From: an uncultured Megasphaera sp.
Lineage (GTDB): Bacteria; Bacillota; Negativicutes; Veillonellales; Megasphaeraceae
NCBI RefSeq assembly: GCF_900539295.1
Contig: NZ_UQBH01000010.1
Coordinates: 1 to 64,000, forward strand
Length of the DNA: 64,000 bases
Reading direction: 5' to 3'
Part shown: positions 30,243-39,054 of the stretch, in pieces
Position numbering within the stretch: the stretch's first letter is position 1
How the letters are laid out: every line of letters begins with the position of its first letter
Translations under genes and position numbers: made by a program
The notes under the pieces: generated by a model
The model's input: the letters and a program-made list of their open reading frames with translations, nothing else
What the model was told of the DNA's origin: nothing
Database searches by the model: none

Positions 30243-33164
30243 ATGAAGTTACAAGAAAAACAGATGATTCACGGCTTTTCCGTCGAGCGTTCGCAGTACG
30301 TTCCGGAACTCCACAGCCAGGCTTATGAACTGCGCCATGTTCAGTCCGGCGCCCGCCTGCTCTACATTGAAAACGACGACGACAACAAGGTCTTTTCCAT
30401 CTCCTTTAGGACGACGCCGTCGGACAGCACCGGTGTGCCCCACATCTGCGAACATTCCGTCCTCTGCGGCTCCCGGAAATTCCCGTTGAAGGAACCCTTT
30501 GTCGAATTGGTCAAAGGCTCGCTCAATACCTTCCTCAACGCCATGACCTTCCCCGATAAGACCATGTATCCCGTTGCCAGCCGCAATGCGGCCGACTTCA
30601 AGAACCTGATGGACGTCTACCTCGACGCCGTCTTCTTCCCGAACATGCTGCAGGACAAACAGGTTCTGATGCAGGAAGGCTGGCATTACCACCTCGATTC
30701 TGCCGACAGCGACCTCATTTACCGCGGCGTCGTCTATAATGAAATGAAAGGCGTCTTTTCGTCGCCGGACTCCCAGCTCGAACGGCACGTCATGGAAAAT
30801 CTCTTCCCCGATACGACGTACGGCGTTGAATCGGGCGGCGATCCTGCCGACATTCCCGACCTGACCCAGGAAGACTTCGTCAAATTCCACGGCACGTATT
30901 ACCATCCGGCGAACAGCTACATCTTCCTCTACGGCGACATGGACATCGATCAGACCTTGGCCTTCATCGACGGGGAATATCTGAGCAAGTTCAAAATCCA
31001 GTCCGTCGATTCGGCTATCGGCCGTCAGGCCTTCCCGGGCAGTGCCGTCAAAACCTACCCGTACGGCATTGCTTCCGGTGAAAAGACGGAACACAAGACC
31101 CTCCACAGTCTGACCTACGTCATCGATGACGCCCTGGATCCGACGGTGGCCCTGGCCTTTAAAGTCTTGACCTACGTCCTCCTCCAGTCGCCGGCAGCAC
31201 CCCTTAAAAAGGCCCTCGTCGACGCCGGTCTCGGCAAAGATATTTCCGGTGACTTCCAGGACGGCATCCTCCAGCCGCTGTGGAGCATTTCCGTCAATGG
31301 TTCCGACCCGGATAAACAGGATAAGATCATGCCCATCGTCACTGACGTCCTGCAGCGCACGGTACAGGAAGGCCTCGATAAGACCTTGTTGACCGGTGCC
31401 TTGAACCGGACGGAATTTACCCTGCGGGAAGCCGATTTCGTCGGCCGTCCGAAGGGACTGATCTATGCCATCCGCTGCATGGATACCTGGCTCTACGACA
31501 TGGATCCCTTGGAATCCCTGTCTTATGAAAAATCCCTCGATGTACTGCGAAAGGGCATCGACAACGGCTACTTTGAAGATTTGATCCGCCGCTATATCCT
31601 CGATAATCCTTACTACGCCCTGGTATCACTGGTACCGGAACCGGGCCTTACGGAAAAACGCGACCAGGCCCTGGCCGATAAATTGGCGGCCTACAAAGCG
31701 TCCCTTTCGAAAGAAGAAATCGATGCCATCGTCGCTGAATCGGACTCGCTGAAACAGCGTCAAGCAACGCCTGATTCGCCGGAAGCCTTGGAATCGATTC
31801 CGACCTTGTCCCGGGACGACCTCGAAAAGAAAGTCGATACCGTCGTCATGAAGGAAGAACAGGTCGACGGCGTCACTCTCTGCCGCGTTCCTGACGAAAC
31901 GAACGGCATCACCTACGTCAATGCTTACTTCGACCTTCACGGCCTGACGAGGGAAGAAATTTCCTATGCTTACCTGTTGAGCGATATCCTCGGCGACATC
32001 GACACCAAGTCCCACTCCTACGGCGAACTGGCAGCCCTCATCGACCTCTATACGGGCGGCATCGGCTACAGTGTATCGGCTTATTCCAACCGCCTGGACA
32101 ATACCGATTACATGCCGGTGTTCCGGATTAAAGCCAAGGGCTTGACCCTCAACTTGGATAAATTGATTGACCTCTTGCGTGAAATCGCTCTCGAAACGGT
32201 ATTTACCAATCAGGAACGACTGATTGAGCTCGTCGAAGAAACGAAGGCCGGCTGGGATATGGATACCTTCCGCCGCGGCCATACCATCGTCATGCACCGC
32301 GTCTTGTCCTATGTATCGCCTGTAGAAGCCTTCTGCGATGCCGGCGAACTGTCGTACTATGAATTCATTGCCGACATTGCTAAACGGATCAAGACCGATG
32401 CCGCTGAAATCGGCGGGAAACTGGCCGCTCTCATGGAAAAAATCTTCACTCGTTCGGCCCTGACCTTGGAAATGACGGCCAGCGACGGCGATTGGGATAC
32501 GGCTAAAGCCGGAGCTTCCGCTTTCATTAAGGCCCTGCCTCAGGGTGAAAAGAGAACGGGCCTCTGCGATTTTGGCCTCAGTGCCAAGAACGAAGGCATC
32601 ATGACCAGCGGTACCGTTCAGTACGTCGCTAAAGGCGGCAACTTCCGCAGCCACGGCTATGACTATGCCGGTGCCTTGATGGTCCTCGACACGATTCTCC
32701 AGTACGGCTATTTATGGACCAAGGTCCGTGTTCAGGGCGGTGCCTACGGTGCCTTTACCCGCTTCTATGACAACGGCGACATGGTATTTTGCTCTTACCG
32801 CGACCCGAATCTGCGCTCGAGCATCGAAGCCTATGACGGCTTAGCCGATTACCTGAAAGACTTCGACGTATCGGACCGGGAAATGACGAAATACGTCATC
32901 GGTACTTTGAGCCGCATCGACGTACCCCTTACGCCGTCCCTGCGCGGCGAAAAGGCCATGACCCGCTACTTTACGGGAACGACGGAAGCCGTTGCCCAAG
33001 CCCGTCGGGATCAGCTCCTGGCGACGACGGCTGCCGATATTCGGGCTTTGGCTCCGCTCATCGGATCGGTCATGGCCGATAATCAGGTGTGCGTCATGGG
33101 CAGTGAAGCGACGATTCGCCAGGAAAAAGACCTGTTTACGAACCTCGTTTCTCTTCCCGATTAA
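30243..33164 (+). CDS. M16C zinc metallopeptidase (presequence-protease/insulinase family)
   Basis: This is a 973-residue peptidase of the PreP/CYM1 group. The inverted zinc motif HxxEH is in VPHICEHSVLCGSRKFP (His67, Glu70, His71), followed by GSLNTFLNAMTFPDKTMYPV and VYNEMKGVFSSPDSQL, which brings the third ligand. The length fits the double-clamshell fold of two M16 half-enzymes. There is no signal peptide, so it is probably cytosolic and degrades short unstructured peptides. AAGGAG lies 8 bases before the ATG; six earlier in-frame codons are ignored. The gluQ gene begins 12 bases after its stop. Confidence 0.92.
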   Translation: MKLQEKQMIHGFSVERSQYVPELHSQAYELRHVQSGARLLYIENDDDNKVFSISFRTTPSDSTGVPHICEHSVLCGSRKFPLKEPFVELVKGSLNTFLNAMTFPDKTMYPVASRNAADFKNLMDVYLDAVFFPNMLQDKQVLMQEGWHYHLDSADSDLIYRGVVYNEMKGVFSSPDSQLERHVMENLFPDTTYGVESGGDPADIPDLTQEDFVKFHGTYYHPANSYIFLYGDMDIDQTLAFIDGEYLSKFKIQSVDSAIGRQAFPGSAVKTYPYGIASGEKTEHKTLHSLTYVIDDALDPTVALAFKVLTYVLLQSPAAPLKKALVDAGLGKDISGDFQDGILQPLWSISVNGSDPDKQDKIMPIVTDVLQRTVQEGLDKTLLTGALNRTEFTLREADFVGRPKGLIYAIRCMDTWLYDMDPLESLSYEKSLDVLRKGIDNGYFEDLIRRYILDNPYYALVSLVPEPGLTEKRDQALADKLAAYKASLSKEEIDAIVAESDSLKQRQATPDSPEALESIPTLSRDDLEKKVDTVVMKEEQVDGVTLCRVPDETNGITYVNAYFDLHGLTREEISYAYLLSDILGDIDTKSHSYGELAALIDLYTGGIGYSVSAYSNRLDNTDYMPVFRIKAKGLTLNLDKLIDLLREIALETVFTNQERLIELVEETKAGWDMDTFRRGHTIVMHRVLSYVSPVEAFCDAGELSYYEFIADIAKRIKTDAAEIGGKLAALMEKIFTRSALTLEMTASDGDWDTAKAGASAFIKALPQGEKRTGLCDFGLSAKNEGIMTSGTVQYVAKGGNFRSHGYDYAGALMVLDTILQYGYLWTKVRVQGGAYGAFTRFYDNGDMVFCSYRDPNLRSSIEAYDGLADYLKDFDVSDREMTKYVIGTLSRIDVPLTPSLRGEKAMTRYFTGTTEAVAQARRDQLLATTAADIRALAPLIGSVMADNQVCVMGSEATIRQEKDLFTNLVSLPD

Positions 33165-33176
33165 GGCGTGGCTTCC

Positions 33177-34106
33177 ATGCGAGGACGATTTGCCCCGAGC
33201 CCGACGGGATACATCCATTTGGGAAACGTCTGGTCGGCCTTCTTGGCCTGGCTCCAAGTGCGTCAGGCCGGCGGCACCCTGGTCCTTCGGATTGAAGACA
33301 TCGATGAGCAGCGCTCGAAGGCCGTTTACACCCGGGCCCTCATGGAAGACCTTTCCTGGCTGGGCCTCACTTGGGACGAAGGACCCGACGTGGGAGGCCC
33401 GTACGGACCTTATATCCAGCAGGAACGATATGACCATTATGAAAAGGCCTTGAACGAGCTTCGCGAAATGGGGCTGCTCTATCCCTGCTACTGCAGCCGG
33501 ACCCGGCTCCAGGCCATCGGTGCGCCCCATGCCGGCGAGCATACCGTTTACGACGGCCACTGCTTCGGCCTGAGCGAGGCTGAGCGCCGCAAGATGACCA
33601 AGAAACCGTCATGGCGCCTCCACGTACCGGACGAAACCGTTTACTTTACCGACGGGGTTTACGGCCGGCAGGCTGGGAATCTGCCCCACTCCTGCGGTGA
33701 CTTCGTCGTCCGCCGGGCCGACGACATGTATGCCTACCAGCTGGCCGTTTCCGTCGATGACGGGATGATGGCCATTACCCACGTCCTGCGGGGCGAAGAC
33801 TTACTGTCGTCGACGGCCCAGCAGATTTGGCTCATGAAGACCCTGGGCTATGCAGCTCCTCATTATACCCACGTGCCGATGCTCATCGACGGTGATGGGA
33901 ACCGCCTTTCAAAGCGCCAGCAGGGCATTACGGTCCGCGCCCTTCGGGCAGAGGGCCTCGATGCCGAGACGATTTTGTCCCACTTGGCCTTTGCCGGCGG
34001 CCTGGTTCCGGAACGGCGCCGATACGATCGGGCCGAATTGGTGCAGGTCTGTGACTTCAGAAAACTGCGTACCGAACCGATTGTCATAACGGAAGACATC
34101 AAGTAA
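33177..34106 (+). CDS. gluQ: Glutamyl-Q tRNA(Asp) synthetase
   Basis: This 309-residue GluRS paralogue lacks the anticodon-binding domain. It charges glutamate onto queuosine-34 of tRNA(Asp). RGRFAPSPTGYIHLGN holds the HIGH-type motif, LYPCYCSR the zinc-type cysteines, and DGDGNRLSKRQQG the KMSKS equivalent. Full-length GluRS has about 480 residues; this one ends after the catalytic domain. A GTG 3 codons upstream is possible, but the ATG before RGRFAPSPTG is the normal start. Its presence fits the queuosine genes at 15 and 26 kb. Confidence 0.9.
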   Translation: MRGRFAPSPTGYIHLGNVWSAFLAWLQVRQAGGTLVLRIEDIDEQRSKAVYTRALMEDLSWLGLTWDEGPDVGGPYGPYIQQERYDHYEKALNELREMGLLYPCYCSRTRLQAIGAPHAGEHTVYDGHCFGLSEAERRKMTKKPSWRLHVPDETVYFTDGVYGRQAGNLPHSCGDFVVRRADDMYAYQLAVSVDDGMMAITHVLRGEDLLSSTAQQIWLMKTLGYAAPHYTHVPMLIDGDGNRLSKRQQGITVRALRAEGLDAETILSHLAFAGGLVPERRRYDRAELVQVCDFRKLRTEPIVITEDIK

Positions 34107-34130
34107 ATCGGTTTACTAAACGACATATTT

Positions 34131-34173
34131 AAAAAAATAGGCTGTCGCCTTTGTGGCAGCTTATTTTTTTTTT
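34131..34173 (+). terminator. Terminator of the M16 peptidase-gluQ unit
   Basis: AATAGGCTG pairs with CAGCTTATT with one G-T pair and a short inner stem, followed by a run of more than ten T. Confidence 0.8.
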
Positions 34174-34192
34174 CCATTCTGTTGACATATTG

Positions 34193-34222
34193 TTGTCACA
34201 AGGTGTGTAAATGTGGTAGAAT
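34193..34222 (+). promoter_or_regulatory. Promoter of mraZ and the division/cell-wall cluster
   Basis: TTGTCA (34193-34198) and TAGAAT (34217-34222) have an 18-base spacer. A second TTGACA at 34182-34187 lies just upstream without a matching -10. Confidence 0.55.
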
Positions 34223-34253
34223 GTGGGGGAGAGTGAAAGGAGTGACGCGCCTA

Positions 34254-34694
34254 ATGTTTATGGGAGAATACGAACATACAATCGACGCCAAAGGTCGCGT
34301 CATTTTGCCTGTCAAATTTCGGGATGAACTCGGACCTACCTTCATCGTGACCCGAGGTTTGGAAGGCTGCCTTTCCGTTTACACGATGGAAGCATGGATG
34401 CGGTTTGCCGCGAGTTTAAAACAGTTGAAGGCATCCAAGGAAAACGTCCGTGCGTTCCAGCGGTTCGTCTTCGGCAGTGCAGCTGAAGTCGAATTCGACA
34501 AGCAAGGTCGCATCCTTATTCCGGCTACTTTGCGGGCCTATGCGAAGCTGGTTAAGGATGTGACCGTTCTGGGAACAGGAGACAAGGTCGAAATCTGGAG
34601 TAAAGACGCATACGAAGCTTATGTGGCCAAGACCGTTCCGGCCATGGAAGAGATTGCTGAAAGTCTCGACGATTTTCTGAACCTGGACTTTTAG
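34254..34694 (+). CDS. mraZ: Transcriptional regulator / division protein MraZ
   Basis: This 146-residue protein has two AbrB-like swapped-hairpin repeats: MFMGEYEHTIDAKGRVILPV at the start and EVEFDKQGRILIPATLR in the second half, each with the D-x-GR signature. MraZ binds DNA upstream of its own gene and sets expression of the dcw cluster. The ATG at the usual family start has AAAGGAG 11 bases before it. It heads the cluster directly before rsmH, as in almost all bacteria with it. Confidence 0.93.
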   Translation: MFMGEYEHTIDAKGRVILPVKFRDELGPTFIVTRGLEGCLSVYTMEAWMRFAASLKQLKASKENVRAFQRFVFGSAAEVEFDKQGRILIPATLRAYAKLVKDVTVLGTGDKVEIWSKDAYEAYVAKTVPAMEEIAESLDDFLNLDF

Positions 34695-34702
34695 GAGGAA
34701 TC

Positions 34703-35635
34703 ATGGATTTTCATCACGTCAGTGTTCTTCGTAAGGAAACCATAGCCAATTTAATAACCGATCCCAATGGCATTTACGTCGACTGTACCCTCGGCGGCGG
34801 CGGCCACTCCAAGGCCTTAGCCGATGAGCTGACGGACCAGGCGATGATTATCGGTCTCGATCAGGACCGCGATGCCATTGCCGCTGCCGGTGAACGCCTG
34901 GCAGGTACGTCGTGCCGTCATATTCTGGTGCAGCGCAATTTCCAATACCTGTCGGACGTCCTTGACGAACAGGGCGTCGATGCCGTTGACGGCATCATGT
35001 TCGACCTCGGTGTTTCGAGTTACCAGCTGGATACGCCGGACCGGGGATTTTCCTATATGCAGGACGGGCCCCTCGATATGCGCATGGACCGCAGTAAGGG
35101 GCGCAGCGCTTACGATATTGTAAACGGCTACAGCCAGACCGACTTGTACCGTATCATCAAGGATTACGGGGAAGAACGGTGGGCCAAGCGCATTGCCGAA
35201 TTTATCGTCGAAGCGCGTCAGGAAAAGCCTTTGGAACGGACGGAAGAACTGGTTCAGGTCATTAAAAAGGCGATTCCTGCCGGAGCCAGAAAGGACGGGC
35301 CTCATCCGGCCAAACGAACATTTCAGGCCATCCGAATCGAAGTCAACGACGAATTGGGAATCTTAAAGGATTCATTGGAACATGCCGCTCAGCGTTTAAA
35401 ACGAGGAGGGCGTTTGTGTGTCATTACCTTCCATTCACTGGAAGATCGAATTGCCAAACAGACGCTGCGGCTTTTGGCGACGGACTGCATCTGTCCGCCC
35501 GATATGCCGGTTTGCACCTGCCATCATCAGGCCATCCTAAAAGTAAAGCGACAACCCATTTTACCGTCGCAGGAGGAACTGGAGCTGAATCCGAGGGCCC
35601 GCAGTGCAAAACTTCGCGTCGGTATCCGTAAATGA
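34703..35635 (+). CDS. rsmH: 16S rRNA (cytosine(1402)-N(4))-methyltransferase
   Basis: This 310-residue SAM-dependent enzyme methylates N4 of C1402 in 16S rRNA. The SAM site is YVDCTLGGGGHSKALAD near residue 30, with FDLGVSSYQLDTPDRGFSY as the RsmH signature and CVITFHSLEDRIAK near the end. A helical insert (residues about 110-210) is as usual. It starts 8 bases after mraZ behind TTAGGAGG and is followed within 15 bases by ftsL. Standard length. Confidence 0.95.
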   Translation: MDFHHVSVLRKETIANLITDPNGIYVDCTLGGGGHSKALADELTDQAMIIGLDQDRDAIAAAGERLAGTSCRHILVQRNFQYLSDVLDEQGVDAVDGIMFDLGVSSYQLDTPDRGFSYMQDGPLDMRMDRSKGRSAYDIVNGYSQTDLYRIIKDYGEERWAKRIAEFIVEARQEKPLERTEELVQVIKKAIPAGARKDGPHPAKRTFQAIRIEVNDELGILKDSLEHAAQRLKRGGRLCVITFHSLEDRIAKQTLRLLATDCICPPDMPVCTCHHQAILKVKRQPILPSQEELELNPRARSAKLRVGIRK

Positions 35636-35648
35636 AGGAGCCAAGCTA

Positions 35649-36050
35649 ATGATTATTGAAATGGATGTGTTGCGTATGCTGGCAAGGAAAGTCGGAAATC
35701 TACATGACGAAAAAAGCGTAAGCGTACCCCTATGGAGGTCGGCCGCAGTACAGGCCGTCCAGCAGGGAGCGGTGTATGTTCTGATTCCCATCGGAATGAT
35801 CGCAGCGATTGCCATCGCCTCTAATCTTATTACGTCTTGGACGTATCAGCAGAGCGGCGAACTCATGGAACTAAAACTTCAGGCACAGCAGTTACAGAGT
35901 GAAAATGAGCAGTTGCGTGTCCAAATTTCCAAATTGGAAACGCCGGAACGGATTTATACGACGGCGACCAAGGGACTGGGAATGGTGGCACCATCACGTA
36001 TTCTCTACGGGAATCAAAGCGATCAGGCCGCAAAGGGGAACCGTCGATAA
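35649..36050 (+). CDS. ftsL: FtsL-like septum formation protein
   Basis: This 133-residue bitopic protein has a cytoplasmic N-terminus of about 40 residues, one membrane helix (VYVLIPIGMIAAIAIASNLI, about residues 43-62) and a periplasmic leucine-zipper coiled coil (MELKLQAQQLQSENEQLRV), then ETPERIYTTATKGLGMV. This is the layout of FtsL/DivIC proteins, which with FtsQ/DivIB form the divisome core. Assigned to FtsL by position after rsmH. AAGGAG is 8 bases before the ATG. The septal transpeptidase FtsI, which normally follows, is missing here. Confidence 0.82.
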   Translation: MIIEMDVLRMLARKVGNLHDEKSVSVPLWRSAAVQAVQQGAVYVLIPIGMIAAIAIASNLITSWTYQQSGELMELKLQAQQLQSENEQLRVQISKLETPERIYTTATKGLGMVAPSRILYGNQSDQAAKGNRR

Positions 36051-36062
36051 TTGCTAAAATGA

Positions 36063-36096
36063 GAGGTCGACGCACTTTTGTGCGACGACCTCATTG
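36063..36096 (+). terminator. Hairpin after ftsL, probable terminator
   Basis: GAGGTCG-A-CGCAC (36063-36075) pairs with GTGCG-A-CGACCTC (36080-36092) with one A-A mismatch. The following ATTGTTATTT is only moderately T-rich, so termination may be partial. Confidence 0.55.
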
Positions 36097-36122
36097 TTAT
36101 TTATCCGATAAAGCTGTACAAT
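36094..36122 (+). promoter_or_regulatory. Internal promoter for murE and downstream genes
   Basis: TTGTTA (36094-36099) and TACAAT (36117-36122) are 17 bases apart, just after the hairpin that ends the mraZ-rsmH-ftsL unit. Confidence 0.6.
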
Positions 36123-36170
36123 GTAGAACAGTACTAATGAAATGAAATGAACCGTCAAGGAGGTTCTATA

Positions 36171-37679
36171 ATGATGACCAAAACAATTGGAGAACTTTGT
36201 AAACATCTTAAAGGAATTTATAACCTCAGCGGCAGTGCTGATACGGTAATCACCGGCATTTCTTCGGATTCTCGGGAAATCGAAGCAGGCTTCTTATTCG
36301 TCTGCATTTCCGGCGCCCACGTCGACGGAGCTGCTTTTGCTGCCCAGGCTGTTGAAAAAGGGGCCGTCGCTGTTTTGACGACGAAGCATCTCGACCTGCC
36401 GTCCAGTGCTGTCCAGATCCAGGTCCCCGATATCCACCATGCCTTAGAAGACATGGTACCCTTCTTTTACGACTATCCCGGTAAAAAGATGCGCATGATC
36501 GGCGTCACCGGCACCAACGGCAAGACGACGACGACCCACATCATCGCCCATATCCTTCGCTCGGCCGGCTATCATGTCGGCGTCATCGGCACTATTCACG
36601 CCCTCATCGACGATGAAGAACTGCCCATTCACAACACGACGCCGGATGTCGTCGAACTCCAGCGCTTCCTGTACATGATGCATGAAAAGGGAATGACCCA
36701 TGTCGTCATGGAAGTTTCCAGCCATGCCCTGGCCTTAGACCGCGTGGCAGGCATCGAATACGATACGGCTGTCTTTACCAACCTCACCCAGGATCACCTC
36801 GATTTCCATAAGACCATGGAAAATTACGTTGCCGCCAAGGCTAAACTCTTCCAGAGCTTGACCGCTGCCGATCACGTTAAAGAAAATAAAACGGCCATCG
36901 TAAACGTCGACGATCCCTGGTCCAAGCAGATCCTCAAGGCCTGCCACTGCCAGGTCCTGACTTATGGCGTCGAAAAAGAAGCCGATCTGAAGGGATCGAA
37001 TTTGAATGTCGAACTGAAACGCTCGTCCTTCGACGTCGTCGGCCCCTTTGTCAATGTCCACCTCAACATGAATATTACCGGCCTGTTCAATGTTTATAAT
37101 ACTTTGGCTGCCATCGGCGCCGCTCATGCCGAAGGCATCGACGAAGAAACGATCGACAAGGCCATCCAGTCCTTCCATTCCGTAGCCGGCCGCTTTGAAC
37201 TCGTCGAAGCCGGTCAGCCCTTTGCCATCGTCGTCGACTATTCCCATACGCCGGACAGCCTCGAAAAGGCCTTGGAAACGGCTCGGGCTATGAACCCTAA
37301 CCACGTCATTGCCGTCTTTGGCTGCGGCGGCGACCGCGATCGGACGAAGCGCCCCATCATGGGCCGCATCGGTGCCGAACTGGCCGATATTCCCATCGTT
37401 ACTTCTGACAATCCGCGGTCGGAAAACCCCGATGCCATCGTAGCTGAAGTCGAAGCAGGGGTCAAAGAAGGACTCAAGCCGGGTCAGCATCATGAAGTCA
37501 TCGTCAACCGCCGCGAAGCCATTTACCGCGCCGTTGAACTGGCACAAGAAAACGATATCATCGTCATTGCCGGCAAAGGCCATGAAACGTACCAGATCTT
37601 AAATGACGGTACGATTCATTTTGACGACCGCGAAGAAGCCCGCAATGCCGTCCGCGATCTGCATCGAGGAGATAAATAA
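36171..37679 (+). CDS. murE: UDP-MurNAc-tripeptide synthetase, meso-DAP-adding type
   Basis: This 502-residue Mur ligase adds the third amino acid to UDP-MurNAc-L-Ala-D-Glu. The ATP site is GVTGTNGKTTTTH, and the ligase core has VMEVSSHALALDRV and DYSHTPDSLEKAL. The amino-acid pocket reads TSDNPRSENP; DNPR is the signature for meso-diaminopimelate, against DDP/DNPA-type motifs for lysine enzymes. AAGGAGG is 7 bases before the first of two adjacent ATGs. It has its own promoter and overlaps murF by 1 base. Confidence 0.95.
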   Translation: MMTKTIGELCKHLKGIYNLSGSADTVITGISSDSREIEAGFLFVCISGAHVDGAAFAAQAVEKGAVAVLTTKHLDLPSSAVQIQVPDIHHALEDMVPFFYDYPGKKMRMIGVTGTNGKTTTTHIIAHILRSAGYHVGVIGTIHALIDDEELPIHNTTPDVVELQRFLYMMHEKGMTHVVMEVSSHALALDRVAGIEYDTAVFTNLTQDHLDFHKTMENYVAAKAKLFQSLTAADHVKENKTAIVNVDDPWSKQILKACHCQVLTYGVEKEADLKGSNLNVELKRSSFDVVGPFVNVHLNMNITGLFNVYNTLAAIGAAHAEGIDEETIDKAIQSFHSVAGRFELVEAGQPFAIVVDYSHTPDSLEKALETARAMNPNHVIAVFGCGGDRDRTKRPIMGRIGAELADIPIVTSDNPRSENPDAIVAEVEAGVKEGLKPGQHHEVIVNRREAIYRAVELAQENDIIVIAGKGHETYQILNDGTIHFDDREEARNAVRDLHRGDK

Positions 37680-39049
37680 TGGCTGACTTTACCAGTGAAG
37701 AAGTACAGAAAGCGACGGGAGCCCGTCTGCTCTCTCCCGTGGAGAGTGTGCTTTTTCATGACGTTTGCACCGATACCCGGGCGGTTGAGAAGGGCTCCCT
37801 TTTCATCGCCTTCAAGGGGACCTCTTTTGACGGCCATGACTTCGTCTTAAAGGCCCTCTCTTCGGGGGCTGCCGGTGCCGTCGTTTCCGAACTGCGGCCG
37901 GAATATAAGGGCGCAGCCGTGCCGATTTTCGTCGTTTCCGATACGCTGAAAGCCTATCAGGACCTGGCTCGGTTCCACCGCCGCCGCTTTTCCATTCCCG
38001 TCATTGCCGTAACCGGCTCGGTAGGCAAGACGTCGACGCGCAGCCTGATTGCTGCCGTCTTGAGTGAAAAATATAAGGTACTGCAGACAGAAAAGAATTA
38101 TAATAATGAAATAGGCCTGCCGAAGACCCTGTTCCAACTGACGCCGGACCACGAAGTCTGTGTCGTCGAAATGGGTATGCGCGGCCTCGGACAGATTGCC
38201 GAACTGGTCGATATCGGCGAGCCGACCATCGGTGTCGTCACCAATGTCGGCAAGAGCCATATCGAGCTCTTAGGTTCCCAGGAAAATATTGCCAAGGCCA
38301 AGGCTGAACTCGTTGAAGGCCTTGATTCGGAAGGGACGGCCATCTTAAATGGCGACGATCCCTTCGTCGCGCCCATGAAAAACCTCTGCCAAGGCAAATC
38401 CATCCTCTACGGGACGGGCGAGTCTCTCCAAATCCGGGCGGAAAATGTCGTCTGTGATGAACAGGGCGTCCGTTTTTCCTGCCGCTGCTTCGACCGTACC
38501 TTTGACGTTTCCGTTCCGGTCATTGGCCGGCACAATGTCTATAACGCCCTGGCTGCTATTGCCGTCGGTTACCTCACCGGCCTCAGCGATGCTGAACTGC
38601 AGCGCGGCCTTGCGGCTTACCGGGGCATGGCCATGCGTCAGGAACTCCTGCACCTCGGCCCCTATACCTTTATCAACGATACGTATAATGCTAATCCGGC
38701 TTCGATGGCCGAAGCCGTCCGCACCTTGGATCTCTTGACCAAGGGCCGCAAGATTGCCGTCCTCGGCGGCATGGGAGAACTTGGCGACTGGGCCGAAAGA
38801 GAACACCGGGCCATCGGCCGTTTAGTTGCCGATATGAAGCTCGACGCCCTCATTACCATGGGGAATCTGGCTGAAGATATAGCCCGTGCGGCACAGGAAG
38901 CCGGCATGAAAGCCGTCTATATGACCGATTCTCATGAAGCGGCGGCCCGTCAGCTGAAGGCCTTGCTCCGGGATGGTGACACCGTCCTTTTGAAAGGCTC
39001 GCGCAGCTTTGCTATGGAAAAAATACTGCCTTATTTTGAAAGGAAGTAA
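37679..39049 (+). CDS. murF: UDP-MurNAc-tripeptide:D-Ala-D-Ala ligase
   Basis: This 456-residue Mur ligase attaches D-Ala-D-Ala to the UDP-MurNAc-tripeptide. The ATP motif is VTGSVGKTSTRSL, EKNYNNEIGLPKTL is a MurF-specific stretch, and FINDTYNANPASMAEAVRTL and VLGGMGELG are typical of the C-half. It starts on the last base of the murE stop. No unusual feature. Confidence 0.95.
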   Translation: MADFTSEEVQKATGARLLSPVESVLFHDVCTDTRAVEKGSLFIAFKGTSFDGHDFVLKALSSGAAGAVVSELRPEYKGAAVPIFVVSDTLKAYQDLARFHRRRFSIPVIAVTGSVGKTSTRSLIAAVLSEKYKVLQTEKNYNNEIGLPKTLFQLTPDHEVCVVEMGMRGLGQIAELVDIGEPTIGVVTNVGKSHIELLGSQENIAKAKAELVEGLDSEGTAILNGDDPFVAPMKNLCQGKSILYGTGESLQIRAENVVCDEQGVRFSCRCFDRTFDVSVPVIGRHNVYNALAAIAVGYLTGLSDAELQRGLAAYRGMAMRQELLHLGPYTFINDTYNANPASMAEAVRTLDLLTKGRKIAVLGGMGELGDWAEREHRAIGRLVADMKLDALITMGNLAEDIARAAQEAGMKAVYMTDSHEAAARQLKALLRDGDTVLLKGSRSFAMEKILPYFERK

Positions 39050-39054
39050 TGTGA

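Noticed and set aside
31626..32654. A 342-codon minus-strand frame inside the M16 peptidase gene
   Set aside because: Same codon-bias effect. The plus-strand protein is continuous with clear family motifs.
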